From assembly GCF_035582795.1 (NCBI RefSeq), contig NC_134367.1:6806062-6870061 (forward strand): DNA of 64,000 nucleotides, in the 5' to 3' direction. Position numbers and translations under genes: made by a program. The DNA comes from Mycteria americana (taxonomy: Eukaryota; Chordata; Aves; Ciconiiformes; Ciconiidae). The notes under the pieces are model-generated. The model had not been told where the DNA came from. It saw nothing but the letters and a program-made list of their open reading frames with translations, and made no database searches. Numbering within the stretch: position 1 is the stretch's first letter; every line of letters starts with the position of its first letter. This document shows, piece by piece, positions 34,701 through 57,695 of this stretch.

Positions 34701-37250
34701 TCATGAACAATCATCCTTTGAGAGACTGAGTCTTTTATGCCAGGCACTCGAGGGGGGTGGGGGGGAATCATTTTTCCAAATGCAGATCTGAGTGATCAAA
34801 CATAAGAATTTCGCAAGACAGTTAATCAGCAAACTCATCTCCTGGTTTCCAATCCTTTGCAAGATCCGGTACAAATTGACACAAGAGGCTACAAACAATT
34901 AGTTTCAATTTTTGTAATAATTAATGTTAATGTAACTTTTTCCCCAGCCTGGATGGTAGCTGCATGCCATGTTCCTTATTCAAGTACTCATGCCCGCTGT
35001 ATTTACCCATTATTACAAAAGCACAGTAAGAACCATATCAGCTGTCAGAGACGTGCTTTGCTCACCAGGGACCGCGCTGTATTCCTTTTTTGTGTACGCC
35101 TAGCCAAATCCACTGCAAACCAGTGCAAGTTCACATGGCTCTGTGAAACTGCAGCAATCTAAAATGGAACATGGCATATCCTTCCAATAAGAGGGCTATT
35201 TTTGCCCCCTAATTTCTATTGAAACAGAGTTTGGCCTATGTCACACGTTTAAGCATTTTCAGTTCTACCAGTTAAGAGAGCAGTGGTATATACCACTCTA
35301 GTCAGTTTATTAATACAGTTTAACTCTTTAAATGTTGCTTTTCAAAACGCCAACGCAAGCAGAACACAAAAATAGTGTTTGCCATATTTATTTTTTAAAC
35401 TAAGCTCTGAATTATACAAGTGTAAAAGTGATTAATTAGCCAATAGCTTTTTAATACTCCTATAAAATATGACTAAATAGAATATTTCAAAAGTATGTAC
35501 AATATAATGGAAATGCTAACGTAATCTGTCACAGTGCTCAGACATACCACTGTAACCAAGTCCTGCAAGATGGTTCAGTCCGTTACTCTGCACAAAGAAC
35601 AGTCTCTCTTTTCGCAGAAAGCTTTTTTGCTGTTGCTGAATGGGAAGGAGGGGGGAAAAGACCAAAATAAAAACAACCCACCCCTCCCACCCAATTTAGG
35701 ATCAAATAAATGTTAAACAATTTATCCATGGGGCACATTTTTATAATATATAGCACTTGACAATAATGTCTGTAGTCTTGTTATGGTTGAGGAAGGTATG
35801 CTTTTGCCGTGTTTTCTTGCTGAAAACAAAGTGTACTTGAGTGCGTACGTGTATGTTAGGAAGGGGGGAGTTTGTACTACCTTGTCTTAATTACAAAAAT
35901 CAAGGCCACAGAAATTCGTTCTTCTTTTGTTCCAAAAGAGCAGATTCCAAAATACCCTTTCTCCGTGCATTGTAAATGTTTTCATGCTTTTAACTGTACT
36001 TAGGAAGTCATAAAAATTTCAATTTCGTATCTGAAGGGGTCAGAAAGGACAGGCAGGCAGTGGGCAACAGAAACAGCAACTGTACTCCCCCGATTTCCTT
36101 CTTTAATTTCCAGCCAGCAGCAGGAGCAAGGTCCACCCAACAGTGGGCCCAGGGCATCGCTGCCCGCCGCTCCCACAGGCTCCTGCTTTGGAAAGGAAAT
36201 TAAAAGGACGCCGTCTATGTCACTGCGCATCAGAAGCTGGAATGTAACACAGAGATTTCATTCTTATTTGTAGTACTACGAGATGAGAGAATCTACTTCA
36301 GCACTGCAGACACCCTGTGCAAAGCACAAGTCAGAGGGACTGAGCTCACAAAAGAAAATTCCCCCTGAAGTAAGTAGGGGCTCTGTCTGTGAATTACTGA
36401 ATTCCACAGGACAGTTACTCTTCCCGACGGTCAGCGTTTTTTGGAAGAAGCCTTTCTTCCGTACCAGGCAAGAACCAGCCTTTAGCAAAATACCAGCTTC
36501 TCTTAAGATTCACAAATGCTGTAACTTTTACGATAGGGACATTATTCCATAGTACCCGAAACATTTTTCTATGATGAATGTTAATTTATCATTTAATCAT
36601 TTATCATTTAATGTTAAACCGTTAATTTATCATTTAAAGGTGATATGTAAGCTTTGACCATAGTTAAAACAGGCTTCTTTGAGTTTTCAGGTTTGTAGTT
36701 GTGTTTCTGTTTCTGCGCTTTAACCAATGAGCTATGTTCCACTCCCTCCTGGGTAGTACTACATAGTTTTATAAAGACAAAGAATAGTCCTTGAACGGGG
36801 CCTGTTTTTAAATCTGTCTGAAAATGCACTTTGAGGAAAGAACATTTAAGATCCAATGCTTTAATTGGCAGTATAGTTTTACATCATTTGAGGCCAACGT
36901 CCGCAGTTCAGAACCGAGCCTCTCCAAAGTTTGAGTACATGGATACAAGGACTAGTGTTGGCCTCCAACACTTTTGCATGTAAAAAAAAATCCAGAGTAT
37001 CAACTTTGATTGGATATTATCTCTGATCGCTTACATCAGTTGAGGATGTGGCCAGTAATTTCTTCCATACAGCATATATCAACAAAAAATCTTACGCGTT
37101 TAAATCTTGCTCTCCCTGGTTATACTGGTCTAAAACCCATGGACCTTAGCGTGCTGTATGTTCTCCAAAGACAGTGGTGTTACTCCTGAAATACTGTAGG
37201 TGGCCTATGACGACGTTTTCAACAGGAACATCATGTTATAGTCCTAGGGC
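31712..37250. other. Intergenic or extended RCAN2 3' region, no gene recognised
   Basis: The two longest open frames (33111-33530 and 34267-34647, plus) have no domain, no supporting splice pattern and antisense frames of similar size, so I do not call genes. A short AT-rich tandem repeat (TTAATTTATCATTTAA at 36581-36596 and again at 36622-36637, with a related unit between) is present. Minus-strand AATAAA occurs near 35393. Confidence 0.4.
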
Positions 37251-39327
37251 AGTGAGTGACAATTTATTTATTTAAACCAATTCTAAATGCATCACTGAAA
37301 AAATAATTGAAGTGAAACCTCTAAGGAGTTACTTTAAGACAACTTTACACAGCTATCATGAGGACACTAAAGCCCCATTTTTTGTTCAGTCTCTGCTGTA
37401 TTTAATGTGCTTCTATTAGTGTAACGCACGCACGACGACGTCCCTAATGCAGTATCACATTATAGATACATGCTAAGTAAAGCGCTATGTCTCAACAGGA
37501 GTATTAGGGGGCTGTGGTGGTCAGAGAATGAACTACCTGAGAATGGTAAGTCCTCATTCTCAGAATGTCCTCACCGCGCGTATTGAGGATGGCATCTCCT
37601 GTCTCCACCGACAAAGCAACATGCTTTTCTTCCTGGAAGTACTGCAGAGCCAATACCCCAGCAAGGGGGACTGGACTCTGCTGAAGCTTGTAGCCTCACT
37701 GCTAATTAAGGGTGGAATGGAACCCTCCCTCTGAAACCAGATCATTAGGTTATATGACAAAAATCTTGATTACAGAACCTAAGCTGACTTTTCAGATCCT
37801 AGAATGAGCTTCCAAGATGTATTTACTAATTTTAACTTGTAAAGGATTTTAAACCGTGGAATCTCACTGTGCCATTTTATAGTCACTTTTGGGAGTACAG
37901 CTGCAGCTAATTAGCTTAAAAATCCCACCGTATCTTACACATATGCTCAGTTTTCTGCAGTATTAATTTCAGTGGAACTACTCATGTGCATAAATTAAGC
38001 GCATGCTTAAATATATGCAAAATCTGAGCTCAAATGTCTAGAAAATATGTTCTCAAAATGACAAGTACGCATAAAAAAAAATCATCATGGAAGGTCTGCC
38101 AGACAGGGAATCCAGTATCTGTCTGCCATGATGAAAACACAGAACAGTTTTTGTAACCCAGTATACATTGCAAGTGAAAGAAACATGCAGGACAGAGTGA
38201 AAAAAGGGGATTCAATTGCATGCAGTCTAATTTCAAGTGTGTAATTATGGTCCTGTTTTCTTTGGCCTAAAAAAAGACAAAAAAAAAACCCAACAAAAGA
38301 ACACCAACTAACCTCTCCTCACCTCCACAAACCCAAACTGCACACAGCTCAAAAAGGGCTTTAAAGCACAGGAACGGGGGAGGGAAAATGTCTGAATATT
38401 AGGGATGTACAAATAATTACTAACAGTTTCAGGGCTATTCAACACACCACTAGGAAAGCATTCAGCCTATATCGGTACTAGAACTTACAGCTATGACAGA
38501 GAGCAATGAATCCCATCTTAAATGAGCAGTCAGTTAGCTTGTCTGTCTTCCTCAAACTCAGAGAGAGGTACCACTCGTGCCTTTGTGGAAGATAAGATGA
38601 CAATCCCTATTGATATTCTGGCTCCCTCCTCCTTAGAGAAAAGGACACCAGACCCTCCAGCAAGCTGCTGCCTCTCCCCTCAGCCCAGAGCACTCCATCT
38701 CACATCCCTGCCACCATCAAGGACCAGTATACTCTACAGCTGTTGGTGGAAGAGGGTGTTTTTCTGTTGTTTCTAAAAATGTTGCAAAGATAGTATTCCT
38801 TACAGAGAATTCCAGGGGGATGAAAAGGCCACCAAGCTGCTAGTAGACTAAAAACAACACACACACTCCCCCTTAAAAAAAAAGGGGGGAAAAGACTAAG
38901 GTCTGCTGGGGAACTGAGGAGGGCAGAGGAGCAGGCTGCTTGATGAAGGGCACGAGCAAGCATTCTGGGAGTTTGAATATCAAGCCTGATATCAGCCTAA
39001 GTGCCCACCCTGAATGATCTCTCTGGTAGTGGTGTTTCAGCATGCAAATTATAGCTGTGAAAAAATCCTCAGACTGAAACCCTCCCTTGTTTCTTCAGCC
39101 TTGTTTTGTCCTTTCCAGAAAAATCTATTAGTTGGTGTGTGATATGGTTACATATACAAAGACCTTCTTCCTAGCCCTTTTATTACATAGGCTTGATTAC
39201 TGTGAGGGGATTTCAATGAGTTTAATGTCCTGGTACTCAAAAGGCAATGGGCTGCCTTTCAACAAAACAAAGCAAACAAAAAACAAGCTGTGCTGGAGGA
39301 GAGAAGTGCTGCTTCTGCCGGAGAGGC
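37251..39327 (-). other. RCAN2: RCAN2 3' UTR (candidate)
   Basis: Minus-strand sequence after the RCAN2 stop runs without a credible frame to overlapping AATAAATAAA signals (plus-strand TTTATTTATT at 37263-37272), giving a UTR of about 2 kb. An AATAAA only 145 nt after the stop (39184-39179) is an alternative. RCAN2 transcripts are known to have kilobase-scale 3' UTRs, but the end here is inferred. Confidence 0.4.
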
Positions 39328-49951
<10,624 letters not shown>

Positions 49952-50799
49952 TTAACTTTGTGCTCTGTCACATCAGTCTGTGTCAAAGGATAATCTGAAA
50001 CTTGATGACAACTGTTTAATCAGGAGGTTTCAGCCTGTGGCCTTTGGGGGGTTCGTGTCCATAGACTAATAAAAGCTCTGTGAAAAGAAACTAAGGAAAG
50101 CACTGGTCTGTAAGTGCTGAACTCTGCAAAATGTTTAGGGGAAGGAGTCTTTAAATGGAGAACCCAGCGGCTATTGAACTTCTCGTAAAAGTTGAGCAAA
50201 ACTGTGACAGTGGCTTATGAAATGAAGCTGAAAAGGGCATATAACTGAAAATACCCGACAACTGTGGTCTCATCTGTACAAAAGCAAACATTGTGCTGAA
50301 TTACAATGGAGTCAGCAGACAAAGCCAGGCCCACTGTAACTGAGGGTTCCATTCCCATCAACACTGCAGGGTCATTTTGTATTGCATGTTAGTTTTTTTC
50401 TGGATGTTTTGTCATTTAAATACTTAGCACAGTTATACAGACATTCCTTAAGAGTTCCTGTAGCAGCAGGGAAAAGATTAGATAACTGAAAACAGTGACT
50501 TGTCCCAAAGACAAATTTCAGGCTTAAAATGTTTAGCTGTAGAACTCCATGTTCAAAAGCACATGACACAAATATGGATATTTTAACATTGTAAAAGAAA
50601 GGTTTGAAGTGTACCACATCTATGGATCTAGAGATCAACAGAAATTCAAGGTACATTAGCAGCCTTGGAGGATCAGACTCTCTCTGCAGTTTCTCTGTAA
50701 ACTACGTGCACACAGAGGAGTAGTTCCACATCACCAAATAAAACCAAAGTCCTTAAATCAATTCTGACACACTGGCACAGGTCTTTTCATTCGCACAAG

Positions 50800-50990
50800 C
50801 ATAGATTCATAAAATGTTAAGACTGAACGGGAGGAGTTATCATTTAGTCTAGCCTTTATGTTTACTCAGATTTTAGACTGCAATCCAGTGAGTCTTACAT
50901 AAAGTCCTAGCATTTTAACTACTGCAACCAAGACTTGAAGTCTTAGAAGGTGGAGAATCAGCCAGAGCAAAGCCCCTTCTTTTAAGAGTT
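50800..50990 (-). mobile_element. Old CR1-type LINE 3' fragment
   Basis: Plus-strand text reads CATAGATTCATAAAATGTTA, GTTATCATTTAGTCTAGCC, and further on AAGACTTGAAG with GGTGGAGAATCAGCC. These landmarks, in this order, fit the reverse complement of the CR1 subfamilies common in turtles and crocodilians. Divergence is high, so the copy is old. Confidence 0.6.
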
Positions 50991-51634
50991 CTTTATCCTG
51001 TAAAAGTGTTTGAGATGATTTGCCACACAATTTCACACGCTGAGGGCTATTATGTCAGGTGTTTATAATTGTAATAACCTGATGTTTTCTTTGATGTGTC
51101 TGCAAGTAAGCACGTTTGTACATGTTTTAAAATATAACGTCTTTTTTTCTCATCCAGGAAAACAATTTCTTATCCCTTAAAGTGGATAACTGGTAGAGGC
51201 TGCAGAAGATGAAATAAAAAGTGCAATTTATGTAATCTCATCAATACTTCAATCCTCATCTGTTAATCTTACAAGCAAGACAAAGAATCCAGAACTACTT
51301 AGAAAAAAATGTATCCTGAAGCACAGTGAAGCCACATCAGGGAGCATTAATAGAACTGTGGGAGTGCCTACTGTCAGCATAATACATTTGTTAAAGAGTT
51401 AGCTAGGAAAACAGACCAGTTTCATGGCAAGGAGTATGAAACCCTACCGCGCATGTACCCGATCTCCTTTCATTCACTGCCAACTCTGTGGTCTTCTTCC
51501 CCATAACTGATATTCCTTCTCTGGCACCCTTTCAAAGGAACCTCCCTGTGGTCTATTAAGCTTTCATGATTTTCATTTCATTTCGCCCCACCTCATTCAC
51601 CTCTTCCTCTCACCACAGGAGATACTTTGGAGAA

Positions 51635-51652
51635 GGGGGGGGGGGGGGGGGG
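51635..51652 (+). repeat. Poly(G) run of 18, in a purine tract
   Basis: Eighteen consecutive G are followed by AAGGGGGAAGAGAGAAG. Such a run can form intramolecular G-quadruplexes and is a likely length polymorphism or assembly-error site. Confidence 0.9.
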
Positions 51653-52175
51653 AAGGGGGAAGAGAGAAGCTCAGTGGTTTGGTTGAGGGTGAATAAAGGT
51701 ACACAGTAAACCCACAAACAGTGTGAAGTTGATAGGTTTGTACAAGGGCATCTAGTCATACCACCTAACATTCAAATTGCCAACATTTCACACCTGAGTT
51801 ATGTTTTTTAACTGCTTTGCTTACAATTTTGCAAAATTCCATTTTCGTGAGCAGAAGTCTACATCCAGAGACATTTGTATAAAGATCAGCCAAAAGCAGC
51901 AGTCATCTCACTCCTGTCCTGCTTGGAATTTTGACGCTACAACCTTCACAATGACAAGGGGAAGAGGGCTGGGGAAAGGGAGAGAAAGGGACAGGGAACC
52001 AGCGTGTGTGTAAAGTAGGACTTATGCAGTGTTCAGAAACATGTAGTACTGTGTGTAATCTAAATAACAGATAATAGTGACTAATTAAAGTTTATGCCTT
52101 TATGTTATCTGTATTACCTATTTCAGACTTCCTCAGTATTATTTTTAAAAAGCACCTTGAAGTGAACAAACTTAA

Positions 52176-52252
52176 ATACATATATATATACACATGAGCG
52201 ATATCAAGGTATTTATATTGTCATATATACACACACACACACATATATATGT
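52176..52252. repeat. TA/CA microsatellite in two blocks
   Basis: TA-rich block 52176-52195 and a TATATACACACACACACACA-type block 52221-52252 are separated by about 25 bp of unique sequence. Confidence 0.85.
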
Positions 52253-53026
52253 GAGATGATCAAGGTATAATAATAGAAGTCCCATAAGCTAAAAATAAGC
52301 ACCAAGGTGAACATTTCCTCATCCCCTGTAGTAGGTCTCAGTTTCCCCCCAAGTCAACAATGAAATCATTCATCATATAAAAAAAGATATTTCACCAACC
52401 ATGGAAAAAAACATGCATGGACTTGTCTGGACGGTGGGAAGTAAGTATCTATTACGACTGACTATTTATTAGGAAACAGATTCTCCCGGTATGGACACAG
52501 CAGTATTTTCTTGCATGGGCCAGTCCTGTGTGTGTGCCCTCTTTGTGCACAGCAGACATGACAACGTGGAACCTACATGTTGGTTAGGGCCGTAATGCAA
52601 AAGAAGGGAGGACATGATTTCAAACGTGGGTCCAAGAACAGCGAGCACAAGGAATGTTCTGGGCACATTTCTGGACAATACTGAGATGCACTCTCATTAG
52701 GCACTGAAAGGGTCAGAGGGGAGTATCTCTAAATAAAGCTGATTAAGTACTGGACGCCAAATGTAATACTGGGAGAACATTAAAGCGCTACAGACTTTAT
52801 TCTGCTTACTTTTCAATTTGATACTGGCGCAGCTTTAGAGATCCAGCTTTGATTAACACTCCTAAAAATGCTGGGGGGAGGATGGAAATCAAGCCCTTTA
52901 TTTGATATTAGTACAGGGCAGTCTATCCACAGTGGGGACACATCTACTGCACCGACTGAAACTGCATCTCCCATTAAAAGGATTCATACATCTGAATTTT
53001 TCTACATTTTCAGCTGATAATAATAA

Positions 53027-53056
53027 TGACCTCAGCAGAGGTCGTTAATCATCAAC
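53027..53056. promoter_or_regulatory. Everted-repeat-6 nuclear receptor motif abutting an HNF1-like site
   Basis: TGACCT-CAGCAG-AGGTCG (53027-53044) is two AGGTCA-type half-sites, one with a single mismatch, in everted orientation with 6-bp spacing. This is the layout of the thyroid-hormone-receptor element in the chicken lysozyme F2 silencer. It overlaps by one base GTTAATCATCAAC (53044-53056), which fits the HNF1 consensus GTTAATNATTAAC with one mismatch. CAGCTG E-boxes lie nearby, one at 53011. It lies in the RCAN2 intron. Motif matching only. Confidence 0.35.
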
Positions 53057-54039
53057 TGCAGTTAATGGCCCTCAGCTGCATCTTGAGCCATCCCAACTCC
53101 TCCCAGCTTGATATTAATTCCCAGGAAAGGCCTTATGCCTTAATTGCTATTGCCTGTGACTTCTAATATCTGCTGAATGTACTTATCTGGATGAAAGTCT
53201 TTCAGAGTCATTCCAATCTATAAGAAAATGTATCATATACACTTTAAAGAGCTAAGCAAATTATCTCCCTTTCAAGTTTTGTGGATAAATTATTCAAGAC
53301 TCATAATCCTCTCAATTCAGGACTTTTAAAATGCTTTTAGGATTCAGTATTTTTAAAATGCTTTTAGAAGATAAGTCTTCGAACTTCCAGAATACTTCGA
53401 AAACTCCTGAAAAAAAATAAAGGAACGCCCAAAGTTAAGCAGCAGTGTTGCTACTCTTAAAAAGTCAAAATACAGAAAGTAATGAGTGATGCATTTATTT
53501 CTGGGATTTCGGCACATCTTCATCCATCCCAAGTATGTCTCTGTGAGACCCAATTAATGCTCTGGGAAATGCGAGTAGCCTTCATTTGACCAATACCGCA
53601 GAAGTTCTCACTTCTCCCTCGTGGGCTCTGTGCCCTCTCTTAATCTCACCAGTCCTTTGCCCAGCACTGGGCACCTTTCCCCAGTTCTTTCCTGTCACCT
53701 TACGTCAGCTCCCATCACCCATCATTCACCACCTCTAGCAGTTTCTAGAGTTTGGGGTTTTTTTAATTAACCAAATTAGCACAAAGTAGGAACATACTAA
53801 TTAAGGCTGCTGATTACTCAAGCTTGATTGTTATCATTTATGACAGCTGAATATCATTTACAAATGCAGAGGACAAAGAGAGCACCATCCAAGGAAGAAA
53901 TGAGCACTGGAGTAACAGACACAAGCTAAAATGTACAATGTACAACCTCAGAGTACAATGGCAAAGCTATGCACTCCTGGACTAAAAACTATTTCTACTA
54001 CTAAATGGGAGCTCACCTGGGAACCAAGGTCCTGTAAAT

Positions 54040-54630
54040 CACACGATAAAAGTGATCAGTGAAATGCAGCCATAAGGAGGCAAACAAAATACTGGATGTA
54101 TCTGGAAAAGTATTTCCAGTAAAGCAAGGAAAGTATTAACAACATTATATAGAGCACTATTATACGTCATTAAAAATGCAGGTTTTGTTGCCTGTATCCT
54201 AGATAGATTAAGCCAAACGGGAATAGGTTCAGATAAAGGCTACAGGGAATGCACAACTTACTGAATAAGAAATGAAAATGCTTGGCTTATTTAGCAAAAC
54301 AAAGCAAAGCCTGAGAGGAGACAGGACAATCATCAGTAGTTTACCAGAATTGCATAGAGTAAAGATAAAGTATACTGTATAAAGACTGGAAGACTATGTT
54401 GGCATAAAACAAGTGGAAACAATTGGCATAAATAGGTTTAGGCTAGAAGTTAAAGGAGGTTTCAAACATCAGAGTAATGATCCAGAAAAAACCTTCCAGT
54501 TACAGCAGTAGTGGCAAAAATTTTTTTTTTTTAAGGTTGAATTTGGTTAGTTCATGCAAGGGACTATGACAAAGTATAGACACAACAAGCATTGTAAAAC
54601 ATGACTGCCTGAATTAGCAAGTGAATTAGG
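54040..54630 (+). mobile_element. Old CR1-type LINE 3' fragment
   Basis: Landmarks occur in the order expected of CR1: AAAAGTGATCAGTGAAATGC, CTTGGCTTATTTAGCAAAAC, CTGAGAGGAGACAGGACAAT, GGTTTAGGCTAGAAGTTAAA, GAGGTTTCAAACATCAGAG, and CCTTCCAGTTACAGCAGTAG, then a degraded tail. It is heavily diverged and lacks coding capacity. Confidence 0.75.
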
Positions 54631-55399
54631 TTCTGACACAGCAAGTTCCCGTGATTTATTTCCAAACATTTATTTCATGAATAGCTCCACTGGTATTGTG
54701 TTCATTCAGGGCAAAAGCCAAGGCCTAATTCAAATCAATGGAAGGCTTTCCACAGACATCAGTGAGCTTTGGATTAGAGCCCTAGAACTCAGAACACAAA
54801 TTACATTTTATTATTCAGTGTGTTTACGCTCATTATCACCCTTGTTACACATTTGATTTAGAAGATGGCTGTGATTTAAAACTTTAGTCCAATCCTTTTT
54901 CCTGGAGTTTTGCAAACAAATAAAGCAAGCGTTTTTCCCATTTTAAGTATTCTGTTCATTTATATAAAAGATAATCCAAGGAACTAACTGTATACAATAG
55001 GGAAACTGAAATATAATTTACAATTATGAAATTAGTTCTATTCTGGATATCAATTTTCCTGTAAGAAATAAACTCATATCTCAGAGTCGAATGTTTTCTG
55101 TTTCCACATAGTCACGCTGGTTGCAACACTGCAGATCTCTCATGCGGCACAGGAAGAAAGATGGAATTTGATAGAACATATGGAGGCCATGCACCGAAGA
55201 GTCCAGTAAAAAAACCATTCTACCAAGAGATTAATTCCCCATTTATAGCAAAGAGGATGGGCATACTGGTTAATTCTAGGGGGTAAAGTAGTCACTAAAG
55301 TGGCATGCATTTTAAAAAAAATAGTAATACAGAAGCCTAGAAAATATCAGCTGGAAGTAATTTCAGGATTGGGATATGTCAATGCCACATGAAGGGTAT

Positions 55400-55790
55400 T
55401 GTAATGACCTAGTCTGGATATTGTGTATGGCTTTTCTCATCCAGGATTAAGGAAGATGGAGGCAAGCTGGAAGAGCAACAGAAGACGACTGCAAGGATGA
55501 TCAGAAGTGGTGAGCCTGTCACTGGAGGTAAAGGTAGATGATCTCGCCTTGGGAAACAGAAACTAAGGTATGATGTGTTTCCTGCTACATCTAAGTATAA
55601 GGCAATCAGTAAATGATGTGAAGGGAAAGGGATTATCCGAATTAAAATAACCAGCAGCATTGGTATGAAACAAAGACTGCCCATTAAAAGATTTAGGATC
55701 AAATTGAGGAGGTTATTTAGCACTAGACCCGTAAAATTTCAAAATTACATTGGCCCAGCAGTAGCAAAAAGGCTAATTATCTTCATGAAA
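55400..55790 (+). mobile_element. Old CR1-type LINE fragment
   Basis: Segments such as CTGGATATTGTGTATGGC, AGCTGGAAGAGCAACAGAAG, CTTGGGAAACAGAAACTAAG, and GATTTAGGATCAAATTGAGG line up with CR1 in order. It is about as diverged as the neighbour at 54040-54630 and covers a similar portion of the element, so it is a separate insertion. Confidence 0.6.
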
Positions 55791-57644
55791 AGGATAGGAA
55801 GGAAAGATTACAGGACAACAGTATGCATTTCTGTAGTTCTGAAAGTCAAAAAAAAAAAAAAAAGCAAAAGGGGCTCTGATTTGTCTAATCAGAACTTTAA
55901 AGAACTGGGTTCACCTCAAATGCTTTTAGCAATTATTTAATGAGCCACAGAAAACAAGCAAGCAGCTTGATATAACTCACATGTGAAAATTCCTTAAATG
56001 GCAAGAACTCCTGCAAGTAGCCAGTGTAAACAACAGCCTAATCAATGATCAAATTCTCTGCTTCTGAAAAGGTAAAACTTACCAGGAAACTTTGGAAGCA
56101 CATATGAAAAAGCACTATTGATTCTCAGTTAAAATTCCAGGAGTGCTGAAAAGGGAGGAAAGATTATAAACTGATTATGATGATGATCAATAAAGAGCTC
56201 CCATGGTCTTGTCCTCATGCCTTTAAGGAATGGCAGGAGAATAAAATACAAATTTATCATTCAGAGATCACCTTAAGGCACAGGTCTCCAGGTCCTAGCT
56301 TTCTATTTTACCTTTCACTGAAGGTAGCTGTAGCAAGAGTGTGAGATCTTCCTACTCCCTCCTTACCAGTGGGACAGGGTGTTATTTGAATAAAATATTC
56401 AGACTGAATACTACTGCCTGAACATTGGTTTGCAGAAAGTTTCTTCTGTTACCAAAGGGAATCCCTCATACAATCCCGTAGGTGAAACAGCAATGAAAAA
56501 ATGCAATAGAAAAATGTGTCCTTCCACCTGTCATTCATCAGGGTACACTTTAAGATGGTAACATTTCTACATGTGAGAAATGTTGAAAGGGTGGAAAAAA
56601 ACCAGGGAACACTGGGTATTTCGTCAGGTAAGCAGAATCACAAAGTACTCTGCAATGACCGCCTGGTTACCATACTGTCTAAAAGTGTGTTTCTCACCTT
56701 GGAACTCAGTGCAAAGTTCTGTTCATCTCTTCCTGAAGTTAGATTAGAGCATTGAGATAGGGGTGAAAAGAGCTTGGGTTTGTTTATTTCTATTAAACAC
56801 AGCACTAATCAGCCTCTTCCAAAATTGCACTATTGTCTCAGTACATGAACAAATCAACCCAGGTTTGCTACCCCAGTTCATGCAGTTTGTTGTTCTATGC
56901 TTGGCTTTCTGTTGTTTTAAAGGGGGAAGGTCAGCTAAATTGTGAGCCGAAGATTAAATGAAACAGTATAAGCCAAAATAAATATTAAGGTTGGACTTTG
57001 AGAGGGGCAGGTTAAAAAAATGCCTTAAATCTTGCTTTCTTCAGTTAAATCAAGACAGATTTGCTTGCACTATTGCAATCCTGTTAATGTTAAAGGGGGT
57101 CCTAATACCTTTAAGTTTTACTCTGTAAAGAATACACATTTTGTATTCAAGATGTGATGCTAAGTGACCTTGTTGCTCTGCTCTTTGCAGTGAACCAACC
57201 CTAAACAGAACACACGTTGGCCACAAAGCATGCCTGCACACAGCCCTGGCCCATGGCTCACACACAGTGCCGTCTTACTCTGACACTCTGACCGGGGCTG
57301 TTTTGGAGGCATCTGCATAGAACTTTCAGATCCTGAAGGCTGCGTCCAGGGTTTTGCCTTCATTTTGTGCCAAAATCATTCTGACAGAAGAAATATTTGA
57401 TATAATGCTTACTGCTTACAGATTCAGTGTCTTGTTCCAGAGAGAGACTTTGAGAAAATATAACAGACATTACACAATGTGGTATAGACATTTGTAATTC
57501 ATCATCTCAGAAAAACTTGTGATGACAAAAATAGGTAGGAAACTGGAAGAAGCTTGATAGTTCCACCTCACACCAGGACTGAGGCAGTAAGAGCCATCCC
57601 TCACTTACCAGCCCTCCTGCATGAGGACAGTCCACCAAGGCATG

Positions 57645-57695
57645 ATAGCACTGCAATAGCACTGCAAACCTCCTGGTGACAAACCTCCTGGTGAC
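57645..57695. repeat. Two adjacent short tandem duplications
   Basis: ATAGCACTGCA is present twice (57645-57655, 57656-57666), and AAACCTCCTGGTGAC is present twice (57666-57680, 57681-57695). Both are perfect and share a boundary base. Confidence 0.95.
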
